Shown: positions 16,235 to 24,602 of the stretch, in pieces
How positions within the stretch are numbered: the stretch's first letter is position 1
Layout of the letters: every line of letters begins with the position of its first letter
Assembly (NCBI RefSeq): GCF_017876295.1
Contig: NZ_JAGINT010000001.1
Span: 2,666,001 to 2,730,000 of the forward strand
Length of the DNA: 64,000 bases
DNA from: Kribbella aluminosa
Lineage (GTDB): Bacteria > Actinomycetota > Actinomycetes > Propionibacteriales > Kribbellaceae
Direction of reading: 5' to 3'
The notes under the pieces: model-generated
The model's input: the letters and a program-made list of their open reading frames with translations, nothing else
Databases searched by the model: none
What the model was told of the DNA's origin: nothing
Made by a program: the position numbers and the translations under genes

Positions 16235-17193
16235 CATGCCACCCGGCGTCCGGTTTCGTGGGACTTGATTGCGGCGTGCGCCAGGTGGAGGGCGCGGCGG
16301 CCGGCTCGGGCGTGGATCGGCGGTTCGGCCCCGGCGCGGAGGGCTGTCAGGAGGGCGTCGACGTGGCGGTCGAAGGTGCCGGCGAAGTTGCGGGACTCGT
16401 CGTCGAAGTAGGTCGAGTGCCAGCGCCGTTCGACCGGGTCGCCGGGTTTGCTGAAGCTGAGCGACCGGACCGTGTCGTGGATGACGAGGCGGCCCTCGGT
16501 GCCGTTGATCTCGAGGTGCTGCGTGTCCGGGTACGCGTACGAGGAGTCGTAGCTGCCGAGCATCGTGCCGACCGCGCGGTTCGCGAAGTCGAGCGCGAGG
16601 GCGACCGTGCTGAACGCGCCGTACGTCTTGTCGGTCAGGTGTGCGGACACGGCGGAGATCGGGCCGACCAGGTGCTCGAGCATGTCGAAGCCGTGGCACT
16701 GGGTCTCGATCAGGTTCGCGTGCGGTGAGCCGCCGCGGTTCGGTTCGCCGCCGAAGCGCCAGGTCGCGAAGATCAGGTCGCCGAGTTCGCCGGCGTCGAT
16801 CAGGGCCTTGGCGCGTTGCACGGGTTCGGCGTACCGGTGGTTGAAGTTGATCGCGAAGAAGTTGCCTCGAGCATCGTTGAGGAGGGTGTCGGCCTCGTCG
16901 AGGTCGAAGACGAGGGGTTTCTCGACGAGAAGCGGGATGCCCGTGTGGACGAGCTTCAGCGTGACGTCGTAGTGGTCCTCGTTCGGCAGGCACACCGTGA
17001 TCAGGTCGGGGCGCTCGCGCTCCAGCATCAGGTCGAGATCGGTGTACGGCGTGGTGCCGTACCGCTCGGCCCTCGCTGCTGTCCGGGCCGGTGTGCGACC
17101 GACGACGGCGACCAGTTCGGTGTCCTCGCGACGGGAGAAGATCCGCGCGTGGTGCTCGCCCCAGCCGCCGGCGCCGACCACCGCGACCCTCAT
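16180..17193 (-). CDS. Gfo/Idh/MocA-family NAD(P)-dependent oxidoreductase
   Basis: A 337-residue dehydrogenase. The Rossmann motif 'VAVVGAGGWGEHHARIF' is at residues 3-19, the family catalytic motif 'VEKPL' near residue 95, and 'GFDMLEHLVGPI' in the C-terminal sheet domain. Members oxidise or reduce hydroxyls of sugars, inositols or amino sugars. It overlaps the upstream alcohol dehydrogenase by ATGA, so the two act in one pathway, probably two oxidation steps on a polyol or sugar. The C-terminal tail (about 20 residues past the fold) runs into the inverted repeat. Confidence 0.88.
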   Translation of the reverse strand: MRVAVVGAGGWGEHHARIFSRREDTELVAVVGRTPARTAARAERYGTTPYTDLDLMLERERPDLITVCLPNEDHYDVTLKLVHTGIPLLVEKPLVFDLDEADTLLNDARGNFFAINFNHRYAEPVQRAKALIDAGELGDLIFATWRFGGEPNRGGSPHANLIETQCHGFDMLEHLVGPISAVSAHLTDKTYGAFSTVALALDFANRAVGTMLGSYDSSYAYPDTQHLEINGTEGRLVIHDTVRSLSFSKPGDPVERRWHSTYFDDESRNFAGTFDRHVDALLTALRAGAEPPIHARAGRRALHLAHAAIKSHETGRRVACVPNDGQYSANRPSAGGC

Positions 17194-18197
17194 GAGGCAC
17201 CCTCCTGGGTGACGACGACCTTGCCCGTCTCGCCGGCCATGAACAACTGGAACGCCTCTGCGATCTCGGACACCGGGAAGCGGTGGCTGATCACCCGTGA
17301 GATCAGTTCCTGGTGCTCGGACAGCAGCGCGAGGTTGCCCGGCATCTCGTCGTACCGGAAGTACTCGCTGCCGAGGACCGCGTGCTCGGGGCCGATCAGG
17401 TCGTCGGACGCGTTCAGGGCCAAGCCCTCGCCGTGGCCGACGCAAATCAGAGCGCCGCGTTTGCTGATGATGTCGAGCGCCGCACGCCGCGCGGACTCCT
17501 TGCCGGAGGCATCGAACGCGAGGTCCGGGTTCCCGGCAGATTGCAGATTGTCGACAATCAACGGGATCGCCCCGAACGACTCCGCGAAGTCCAGCCGCCA
17601 GCGGGACAGGTCGGAGATGTAGACCGGTACGTCGGCGCCGTACGTGAGCTTGCTCATGACGGTCAGCCCGAGCCCGATCGGCCCGGCGCCGGCGATGTAG
17701 ACGCTCTCGACGTCCTGCCGGACCAGTGCCGCGCGGCCGAGCGCGTGACTGCTGGTACCCATCACGTCGAGCAGCATGGTCGCGTTGCCGATCTCGACGT
17801 CGTCGGTGATCGGGAAGAAGTTGGACTCGTGGACGAGTTCGTACGGGCCGTAGCCGCCGTCGTGGGTGAAGCCCATGTCGGCGCGTTTCGCGAAGCACTG
17901 GTTGGTGGCGCCGTACCGGCAGCTTCGGCACTCGCCGCAGTAGTCCATCAGGAACACCGCGCCGCGGGTGCCGACGGGCGTGCTGGTTCCTTCGCCGGCT
18001 TGGAGAACCGTCCCGGCGGCCTCGTGTCCGGGGACGACCGAGGAGCCGTCGAAGTACTGGTGGCGGTCGGTGCCGCAGAGAGCGTTGGCCTGCACGGACA
18101 GCAGCAGCTGACCAGGACCGGGGTCGGTGTAGTCGTGAGCCGCGAACTCGATGTTTCCGGCTCCGGTGAACTTCGGGGCGAGAGCGGTGCGCGTCAT
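17190..18197 (-). CDS. Zinc-dependent alcohol dehydrogenase (MDR family)
   Basis: A 335-residue medium-chain dehydrogenase. Catalytic zinc ligands are Cys41 ('NALCGTD') and His58-Glu59 ('PGHEAAG'). Structural zinc cysteines are 87, 90, 93 and 101 ('DYCGECRSC...NQC'). The NAD-binding segment 'VYIAGAGPIGLGLTVM' is intact. The start at ATG 18197 is chosen because an upstream GTG would place the operator palindrome inside the coding region. The gene lies between a LacI-type regulator and a Gfo/Idh/MocA gene, consistent with polyol or sugar oxidation. Confidence 0.9.
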   Translation of the reverse strand: MTRTALAPKFTGAGNIEFAAHDYTDPGPGQLLLSVQANALCGTDRHQYFDGSSVVPGHEAAGTVLQAGEGTSTPVGTRGAVFLMDYCGECRSCRYGATNQCFAKRADMGFTHDGGYGPYELVHESNFFPITDDVEIGNATMLLDVMGTSSHALGRAALVRQDVESVYIAGAGPIGLGLTVMSKLTYGADVPVYISDLSRWRLDFAESFGAIPLIVDNLQSAGNPDLAFDASGKESARRAALDIISKRGALICVGHGEGLALNASDDLIGPEHAVLGSEYFRYDEMPGNLALLSEHQELISRVISHRFPVSEIAEAFQLFMAGETGKVVVTQEGAS

Positions 18198-18207
18198 GGT
18201 GCGGGAA

Positions 18208-18223
18208 TTTACTACGTAGCAAA
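18208..18223. promoter_or_regulatory. 16-bp palindrome, likely LacI-family operator
   Basis: TTTACTACGTAGCAAA is symmetric except for one base pair and is centred on ACGT. It lies 10 bases before the alcohol dehydrogenase start and just after the end of the regulator gene, where it could block transcription of the two dehydrogenases. Confidence 0.6.
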
Positions 18224-18257
18224 TCCCGTCCACAAGGGGTCGCGCCGGGGTGTTTCG

Positions 18258-19241
18258 TCAGCGGGTGGAGCTCTCCCGGATCCGGAGTTCGTACCCGGCC
18301 ATCCGATGCTCGGGGACGTGTTCCTCGTCGAGTTGCTCCGCGAGCAGGTCGAGCGCACCGGTCGCGATGTCGCCGAGCAGTGGCGCGACCGTACTCAAAG
18401 TCGGCGTCGACAGGCTCGACTCGACGATGTCGTCGAACCCGATCACCGAGACATCCTTCGGTACGTCGAACCCGCCGCGATGCAGCGCCTGCAGTACGCC
18501 GAGCGCGGCCGAGTCGTTCATCGCGAAGATCCCGTCGGGTCTCAGACTCTCGAAGGTGCGGGTGATCGCATCGGCCGCGGCGGTGGTGGTCCAGTCGCAC
18601 TCGACGAGCAGCCCGGGATCGAGCGGCATGCCGTGCTTCTTGAGTGCGGCCTGGTACCCCTGGCGGCGGAGCTGGTACGACCTTTTCGGCCCGTGGTTCG
18701 CGCCGAGCAGCAGGATCCGCCGTCGGCCTGTCTCCAGCAGGTGGGTGACCGCGGCCAGCGCTGCCTCGCGGTTCCTGATGCCGACGTGGTCGATCGTGCT
18801 GCCCGGCTCGCGGTCGCCGATCAGTACCACCGGATGCGCGCCGCGCTGGTCGTCGCGGCCGAGCGACACCGCGCTCATGATCACGCCGTCGGTCAGGATG
18901 TCGCCGCCGCCGCGGAGCAGCTCGAGCTCGGCGTCCCGGTGACCGCCGGTGGTCTCCACGAGGACCGTCGTACCGCGGTCCCGGGCGGCGCCGACGACCG
19001 CCTCGGCGAGGTCGGCGAAGTACCGCTCGCGGAAGCTTGGGACGGCCAGCGTCACGGTGCCGGTGCGGCCGGTGCGGAGCCGGCGGGCGGCGGTGTTCGG
19101 GCGGTAGCCGAGCGCGTCGAGGCTGGCCTGGACGCGGGCGCGGGTCATGGGGGAGACGTGGACGTAGTTGTTCACCACGTTCGAGACCGTGCGCTGCGAG
19201 ACGCCCGCGTGCCGCGCCACGTCGGACATGCTGACCGCCAC
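18258..19241 (-). CDS. LacI-family transcriptional regulator
   Basis: A 327-residue regulator. The helix-turn-helix 'MSDVARHAGVSQRTVSNVVNN' is followed by the hinge 'GYRPNTAARRLRTGRTGTV' and an effector domain ending in 'DVSVIGFDDIVESSLSTPTLSTV'. GTG 19241 is chosen because GGAAGGAG lies eight bases upstream. ATG 19229 is the alternative. It is the first gene of a three-gene minus-strand operon with the alcohol dehydrogenase and Gfo/Idh/MocA enzyme, and the palindrome between it and the dehydrogenase is its probable operator. Confidence 0.88.
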   Translation of the reverse strand: MAVSMSDVARHAGVSQRTVSNVVNNYVHVSPMTRARVQASLDALGYRPNTAARRLRTGRTGTVTLAVPSFRERYFADLAEAVVGAARDRGTTVLVETTGGHRDAELELLRGGGDILTDGVIMSAVSLGRDDQRGAHPVVLIGDREPGSTIDHVGIRNREAALAAVTHLLETGRRRILLLGANHGPKRSYQLRRQGYQAALKKHGMPLDPGLLVECDWTTTAAADAITRTFESLRPDGIFAMNDSAALGVLQALHRGGFDVPKDVSVIGFDDIVESSLSTPTLSTVAPLLGDIATGALDLLAEQLDEEHVPEHRMAGYELRIRESSTR

Positions 19242-19302
19242 CGCAGCTGCTCCTTCCCGCCCAGGACTGGTCAGATTATCAACGGTTAGGCGTGACCTGA
19301 GT

Positions 19303-19321
19303 TGTAACTTCGGTTTACAGT
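19303..19321 (+). promoter_or_regulatory. Inverted TGTAA half-sites overlapping a leaderless -10 (TACAGT)
   Basis: TGTAAC-TTCGG-TTTACA (19303-19319) is an inverted repeat. TACAGT (19316-19321) ends 6 nt before ATG 19328, the leaderless spacing. A repressor bound here would cover the promoter of the acyl-CoA dehydrogenase pair. No matching regulator is adjacent. Confidence 0.4.
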
Positions 19322-19327
19322 AGCGCC

Positions 19328-20632
19328 ATGAGCGTTCAAGAGCGGGCACGCGGGCGGCGGGACGCGATCGGCGTCGGGGTCGCGCTGCTGAACCGGCTGG
19401 CGAGGTGGCGGGCGATCGACCGGCTCGGGCTGCGGAAGCCGGCCGAGCGGGCCGTGTTCGAGGCCACCAAGACCGGATTCCGGACGGCCGGCGCACTGTC
19501 CCGCCGGTTCACCGCGGCGTCCAGGCTGGCGTCCCCGTCACGGCTGCCCGCGGCCCGGGGGACCGGGCGGTTCGACCTGACGCCGACCGAGGACCAGCAG
19601 CTGATGGTCGAGGTCGTCCGCGAGTTCGCCGCCGACGTACTGCGGCCCGCTGCTGCCGCCGCTGACACCGCGTGTACGACGGACGCGAAGATCCTGGACT
19701 CGTCGGCCGAGCTAGGGCTGAGCCTGATCGAGGTACCGGAGGAGCTCGGCGGGATCGTCACCGAGCGCTCGACGATGACCGGCGTACTCGTGGCCGAGGC
19801 ACTCGCGCACGGCGACCTGGGCCAGGCGGTCGCGTGCCTGGCGCCGTCCGCGGTCAGTACGGCGATCTCGCTGTGGGGCGACGAGACCCAGCAGGCGACG
19901 TATCTGCCGTCCTTCACCGGATCCTCGGTCCCGGCGGCCGCGCTGGCGCTGCTCGAGCCGCGGGCGTTGTTCGATCCGTTCGAGCTGGGGACCCGGTACA
20001 CCGGCGGGCTGCTGAACGGAGTGAAGTCGCTGGTACCGCGGGCCGCGGAGGCGGAGCTGTTCGTGATCGGCGCGCAGACCGATGCCGGGCCGCGGCTGTT
20101 CGTGGTCGAGCCGGATCACCCGGGCGTGACGATCGAGGCTGAGCCGTCGATGGGGCTCCGTGCGGCGTCGCTGAGCCGGGTGATTCTGACCGACGTACCG
20201 GCGGTGCCGCTGGGGACGGCGGACGACTACCGGGAGTGCGTGCGGTTGTCGCGGCTCGGGTGGTGCGCGCTGGCCTTGGGTACGGCGCGGGCCGTGCTCG
20301 ACTACGTGACGCCGTACGTGAACTCTCGTGAGGCTTTCGGTGAGCCGATCAGCCATCGGCAGTCGGTGGCGTTCATGGTGGCGAACATCGGGATCGAGCT
20401 CGAGGGCATGAAGCTGGTCACGTACCGGGCCGGGTCGCGCGCGACCCAAGGGCTTCCGTTCGGCCGCGAGGTGGCGCTGGCGCGGCAGTTGTGTGCCGAG
20501 AAGGGCATGCAGATCGGCACGGACGGCGTACAGCTGCTCGGCGGGCACGGGTACGTCAAGGAGCATCCGGTCGAACGCTGGTACCGCGACCTGCGGGCCA
20601 TCGGCATCATGGAAGGCGCGGTACTCGTCTGA
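19328..20632 (+). CDS. Acyl-CoA dehydrogenase (first of a pair)
   Basis: A 434-residue flavoenzyme with a ~75-residue basic N-terminal extension before the acyl-CoA dehydrogenase fold ('TPTEDQQLMVEVVREFAADVLRP'). The C-terminal domain shows 'YVNSREAFGEPISHRQSVAFMVANI', 'LLGGHGYVKEHPVERWYRDLRAIGIMEGA'. It would introduce a 2,3-double bond into an acyl-CoA. The middle domain lacks the usual 'AlTEP' FAD motif (it reads 'AAALALLEPRA'), so cofactor use may be altered. It overlaps the second dehydrogenase, suggesting a heteromeric enzyme. Confidence 0.87.
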   Translation: MSVQERARGRRDAIGVGVALLNRLARWRAIDRLGLRKPAERAVFEATKTGFRTAGALSRRFTAASRLASPSRLPAARGTGRFDLTPTEDQQLMVEVVREFAADVLRPAAAAADTACTTDAKILDSSAELGLSLIEVPEELGGIVTERSTMTGVLVAEALAHGDLGQAVACLAPSAVSTAISLWGDETQQATYLPSFTGSSVPAAALALLEPRALFDPFELGTRYTGGLLNGVKSLVPRAAEAELFVIGAQTDAGPRLFVVEPDHPGVTIEAEPSMGLRAASLSRVILTDVPAVPLGTADDYRECVRLSRLGWCALALGTARAVLDYVTPYVNSREAFGEPISHRQSVAFMVANIGIELEGMKLVTYRAGSRATQGLPFGREVALARQLCAEKGMQIGTDGVQLLGGHGYVKEHPVERWYRDLRAIGIMEGAVLV

Positions 20633-21834
20633 TGATCAACCTCGAGACCCCTCGCAAGTTCAAGGCGTTCGTCAACCAGGCGCACCAGGTCGCGGCCGAG
20701 ATGCTGCGGCCGAACTCGCGGCGCTACGACCTGGCCGAGCACGAGTACCCGGTCGAGCTGGACATGCTGGCCGCGATGGTCGACGGATTAGGGGCCTCAG
20801 GCACCGGTTCCGGCGCGGGCGCGTCCGGTGTACGACGTACCGCCGGCGCCGAGGACGGCGTCGTGAACGGGTCGAACCTGTCGTCGGTCCTGTCGATCAT
20901 GGAGATGTGCTGGGGCGACGTCGGGCTGCTGCTGTCGATGCCGCGCCAGGGCCTCGGGAACTCGGCGATCGCGTCGGTCGCCTCCGACGAACAACTGCAG
21001 CGCTTCGAGGGCGTGTGGGCGGCGATGGCGATCACCGAACCCGGCTGCGGGTCGGACTCCGCCAGCATCCAGACGACCGCCCGGCTGGACGGCGACTCGT
21101 ACGTGCTGAACGGCGAGAAGATCTTCGTCACCGCCGGCGGCCGCTGCGACGCGATCGTCGTCTGGGCCACCCTCGACAAGTCCCTCGGCCGGGCCGCGAT
21201 CAAGTCGTTCGTGGTCATGAAGGACACGCCCGGCATGACCGTGGAGCGGCTCGAACACAAGCTGGGCATCCGCGCGTCCGACACCGCCACCATCCGCTTC
21301 GACAACTGCCGCGTCCCCGCCGCGAACCTGCTCGGCACCGCCGACATCGACAAGGGCTTCGCCGGCGTCATGCAGACCTTCGACAACACCCGCCCGCTGG
21401 TCGCCGCGATGGCCGTCGGCTGCGCCCGCGCCGCCCTCGAACTCACCCGCGACCTCCTCGCCGATGCCGGCGTACACGTCGACTACGACCGCCCCACCGC
21501 CCGCCAGTCCCACGCGGCCGCGACGTACCTCGCCATGGAAGCCGACTGGGAAGCCGCCTACCTCCTCACCCTCCAGGCCGCCTGGATGGCCGACAACGCC
21601 CAGCCCAACTCCCTCCAAGCCTCCATGGCCAAAGCCAAAGCCGGCCGCACCGCCAACGACATAACCCTCGGCTGCGTCGCCCTCACCAACACCTTCGGCT
21701 ACTCCGAACACCACCTCCTCGAAAAGTGGTCCCGAGACAGCAAAATCCTCGACATCTTCGAAGGCACCCAACAAATCCAGCAACTGATCGTCGCCCGCCG
21801 CCTACTCGGCAAGACGTCGGCCGAACTCAAGTAG
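20632..21834 (+). CDS. Acyl-CoA dehydrogenase (second of a pair)
   Basis: A 400-residue acyl-CoA dehydrogenase starting at ATG 20632 in a TGATG overlap. The FAD motif 'MAITEPGCGSDSASIQTTA' is canonical, with 'GEKIFVTAGGRCDAIVVWA' and a C-terminal 'DIFEGTQQIQQLIVARRLLG' carrying the position of the catalytic Glu. The fully canonical FAD motif here and its loss in the upstream partner suggest one catalytic and one modified subunit, as in actinobacterial alpha2-beta2 dehydrogenases. That assignment is inference. Confidence 0.9.
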   Translation: MINLETPRKFKAFVNQAHQVAAEMLRPNSRRYDLAEHEYPVELDMLAAMVDGLGASGTGSGAGASGVRRTAGAEDGVVNGSNLSSVLSIMEMCWGDVGLLLSMPRQGLGNSAIASVASDEQLQRFEGVWAAMAITEPGCGSDSASIQTTARLDGDSYVLNGEKIFVTAGGRCDAIVVWATLDKSLGRAAIKSFVVMKDTPGMTVERLEHKLGIRASDTATIRFDNCRVPAANLLGTADIDKGFAGVMQTFDNTRPLVAAMAVGCARAALELTRDLLADAGVHVDYDRPTARQSHAAATYLAMEADWEAAYLLTLQAAWMADNAQPNSLQASMAKAKAGRTANDITLGCVALTNTFGYSEHHLLEKWSRDSKILDIFEGTQQIQQLIVARRLLGKTSAELK

Positions 21835-22074
21835 CCCGATTTATAAGGCATCCCGGATTGGTCCAATCGGCTGCTCAGAGCAGTTCCGGCGGGTGTACGA
21901 CGATCGCCCGTGGCTGGCCGGCGCCATGCTCGCCTCGGCATCTCTCGGGCCGTACAGCGGCCCCGGGCCGAAGGCGATCAGGACGGGTTCGCCTGCGGCC
22001 TCATCGTCATCCTCCGCGGCATCGCCCGCCATCCTGGTCGCGAGCGGGACGTCCCGGGTAGTGGCGCCTGGTGT
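21835..22074. other. Gap between converging genes, no confident gene
   Basis: A 63-codon minus-strand frame (21841-22032) has coding-like codon bias but no recognisable family and no clear ribosome binding site. It may be a remnant. No terminator or repeat is evident. Confidence 0.3.
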
Positions 22075-23421
22075 TCACTGGGAGGTGGCGGCATCGTTCC
22101 AGAGAGCGTTGTCGCTGACGAGGGTGGCTCGGCCCCAGTTCCGGAAGTCGTCGGACTCGTAGTACGCGAGGTCGCGGCCGTCGGTCGACTCCCACCATTC
22201 GTCGACCCGGCGGCGGAGTTCGGCACGGGTGCCGGCGAGGTCCCCGCGACCGACCACGTTGCGCAGCTCACCGGGATCCGCGGCGAGGTCGTAGAGCTCT
22301 TCCCACGGTGTCTCGCCGAAATGGCGTACGTACTTCCAGTTCCGCGTCCTGGCGACCCGGAAGGGATGTAGACCCCAGTACGCCGCGTAGTGCTCGAGGA
22401 ACACGCACTCGTCGGCTGGTGGCGCCGGCCGCATCGCCCGATCCAGCACCGATCCACCTGACATCTCAGCTGGTACCGGCAGACCGGCTGCAGCCAGCAG
22501 TGTTCCGGGTTGCGCCACGTTCACGCAGAGATCGTCGACAACCGATCGCTCGACCGGCAGGCCCGGCACTTTCAGGACGAAGGGAATCCGGTAGAGCTCG
22601 TCGTACGGCAGGACGCCCTTCAGCCGGAACCCGTGAGCGCCCATCATGTCGCCGTGGTCGGAGGTGAAGAGCACGACCGCGTCGTCCCACATCCCGCGCG
22701 CTTCCAACGCGCCGCGGACGTCACCGACCAGGGAGTCGATGTGGCTGATCATGCTGTAGTAGGAGCTCAGCTCGTCACGCAGCCGGTCCAGTCCGACCCC
22801 ACCGTGTGGCATCGCCCGTCGCTCGGCCTGGTAGGGCGGCTTGCCGATGAGATCGTCGTCGTACGTCGCCGGTATCGGCATCTCCTCCGGCGGGAAGTGC
22901 TCGTCGAACGGCGCGACATGCTCGAACGCCGGATGTGGCTCGTGCCAGGACACGGTCAGGAACAGTGGCTGCTCCGGGTCGTGTTCGGCGACGAACCGGA
23001 CCGCGTCGGCCGTCACTGTCCGGTCCACCGCGGACAGCGGCGAGCTGACGCCGTGCTCCTGGACGTGTTGGTAGCCGAGGGCATCGAGCGGATGACCGAG
23101 ATGGCTCTTGCCGAAGTACGCCGTCGTCCAGCCGGCATCGCGGAACACCTTGCCGACCGTGAGCCGGTCCGGGCTGAGGTGCCCGGTGTGCCCGCGGAAC
23201 CCGTAGATCGCCAGCACGCCTGCCTCGTGCGGATACAGGCCGGTCTGCATGGAGACCCGGGACGGCGTGCACTGCGGGTTGGAGCAGAACATGCCGGTGT
23301 AGTTCACGCCCTCGGAGGCCAGCCGGTCGAGGTGCGGAGTCCGCGCGAGCGGGTCGGCGGTGCCGAGCCGCTGGTGCTGGAACTGATCTGCGATCAGCAG
23401 AACGACATGTCGGGGTGACAT
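22075..23421 (-). CDS. Sulfatase (Cys-type, probably cytosolic)
   Basis: A 448-residue sulfatase of the alkaline-phosphatase superfamily. The maturation motif C-T-P-S-R starts at Cys51, the residue converted to formylglycine. Metal and sulfate ligands are seen as 'IADQFQHQ' (Asp12-Gln13), 'GKSHLGH' and 'TSDHGDMMGAHG'. No signal peptide is present, so it should act on an imported sulfate ester. It diverges from the importer operon across two ATCGAT-centred operators, which places it in the same regulon. Confidence 0.92.
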   Translation of the reverse strand: MSPRHVVLLIADQFQHQRLGTADPLARTPHLDRLASEGVNYTGMFCSNPQCTPSRVSMQTGLYPHEAGVLAIYGFRGHTGHLSPDRLTVGKVFRDAGWTTAYFGKSHLGHPLDALGYQHVQEHGVSSPLSAVDRTVTADAVRFVAEHDPEQPLFLTVSWHEPHPAFEHVAPFDEHFPPEEMPIPATYDDDLIGKPPYQAERRAMPHGGVGLDRLRDELSSYYSMISHIDSLVGDVRGALEARGMWDDAVVLFTSDHGDMMGAHGFRLKGVLPYDELYRIPFVLKVPGLPVERSVVDDLCVNVAQPGTLLAAAGLPVPAEMSGGSVLDRAMRPAPPADECVFLEHYAAYWGLHPFRVARTRNWKYVRHFGETPWEELYDLAADPGELRNVVGRGDLAGTRAELRRRVDEWWESTDGRDLAYYESDDFRNWGRATLVSDNALWNDAATSQ

Positions 23422-23444
23422 CCGGTAACCCTTCGGCCAATGGA

Positions 23445-23462
23445 TTTGGTATCGATTTCAAC
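23445..23462. promoter_or_regulatory. LacI-type operator, copy 1
   Basis: TTTGGTATCGATTTCAAC is an 18-bp near-palindrome centred on ATCGAT. It lies 24 bases upstream of the sulfatase start on the minus strand and is nearly identical to the copy at 23534. Confidence 0.65.
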
Positions 23463-23533
23463 TCCGTTGGCCGAGGAAGTCAAGGGACTGCGCCGATCCC
23501 TTGACCCGATGGACATTCGGCCTCTACGGTCGA

Positions 23534-23551
23534 TTTGGTATCGATTTCAAA
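23534..23551. promoter_or_regulatory. LacI-type operator, copy 2
   Basis: TTTGGTATCGATTTCAAA repeats copy 1 with 17 of 18 bases, 89 bp away. It lies 43 bases before the first permease start. Two sites in one divergent promoter region could allow loop formation. Confidence 0.68.
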
Positions 23552-23594
23552 TCCCGCTGACGGCGAGGTCGTCAGCAGCCGAGGGAGGCGCAGG

Positions 23595-24602
23595 GTGTCG
23601 ATCATGTCCCCGCCCACAACATCGCCGGAACAGGCCGCCGTCGAGAAGGTGCCCGACCGGTCGCGACGCCGCCGGCGGCAGGGCGCGGTCGGTCTGCTGT
23701 TCGCCCTTCCCGCGCTGGTGCTTCTCGGCGTGTTCCACATCTGGGCGAGCCTGTTCAACATCGCGATGTCGTTGACCGACTGGTCGCTGGGCGGAGCGTC
23801 GTTCGTCGGGCTGCGCAACTACGTCGATCTGCTGACCGGCGCCGAGTTCCGCAACTCGCTGACGGTGACGTTGTTCTTCGTCGTCGGCACCGTCCCGGTG
23901 ACGATCCTGCTGGGGCTGCCGATCGCGTACGCGTTGCACTACAGACTCGCCCGGTTCCATGTCTACCGGGTCCTCGTGTTCACGCCGTACGTCGTCCCGA
24001 CGGTCGCATCGGCGATGATCTGGGGCGTCATCTTCGGATCGAACCCGGGCAGCCTGGCCAACTGGATCCTGTCCTGGTTCGGAGTCGGGCCACATCAGTG
24101 GCTGGTCGACGGAACCGGTGTGGTCAATCTGGTGCTGCATCCGCTCGGTGTCCAGCTGCCAGGGCTGCTCGGCGGCCCGAGTGTCGCACTGACGGTCACG
24201 ATGGTGGCGCAGATCTGGCACATGCTCGGGTTCACAGTGATCGTGCTGCTGTCCGGGCTGACCGGTATTGGCGAGGACGTCCGTGAGGCTGCCCGGGTCG
24301 ACGGTGCCGGCGAGCTCCGGGTGCTGCGCAGCGTCGTGGTGCCGTTGCTGTCGCCGACGATCTTGTTCCTGGCGGTGATCTCACTGATCTTCGCGGTCCG
24401 CGAGTTCAATCTGATCTACGTGCTCACCGGCGGTGGACCACAAGGGAGCTCGGAGACGTTGTCGATGCTGATGGTCCGCCAGTTCTACGAGGACAACGAG
24501 CTCGGCCGGGGCGCGACGACCGGCACCTTCCTGGCGATCACGGTCGCCGTCCTGACCCTGGTCCAGTTCTGGATCTCCCGGAGGCGAGTCCACTATGAGT
24601 GA
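23595..24602 (+). CDS. ABC sugar transporter permease, MalF type
   Basis: A 335-residue permease with about six hydrophobic spans after a basic N-terminal tail. The EAA loop is 'REAARVDGAGELRVLRSVVVPLL', and 'NLIYVLTGGGPQGSSETLSMLM' is typical for the MalF class. GTG 23595 is chosen because GAGGGAGG (23581-23588) precedes it. The longer frame would start inside the operator. It overlaps the MalG-type gene by eight bases. Confidence 0.93.
   Translation: MSIMSPPTTSPEQAAVEKVPDRSRRRRRQGAVGLLFALPALVLLGVFHIWASLFNIAMSLTDWSLGGASFVGLRNYVDLLTGAEFRNSLTVTLFFVVGTVPVTILLGLPIAYALHYRLARFHVYRVLVFTPYVVPTVASAMIWGVIFGSNPGSLANWILSWFGVGPHQWLVDGTGVVNLVLHPLGVQLPGLLGGPSVALTVTMVAQIWHMLGFTVIVLLSGLTGIGEDVREAARVDGAGELRVLRSVVVPLLSPTILFLAVISLIFAVREFNLIYVLTGGGPQGSSETLSMLMVRQFYEDNELGRGATTGTFLAITVAVLTLVQFWISRRRVHYE

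Noticed and set aside
17313..19289. 658-codon plus-strand frame through the alcohol dehydrogenase and LacI genes
   Set aside because: Antisense to two proteins with complete motif sets. No family features.
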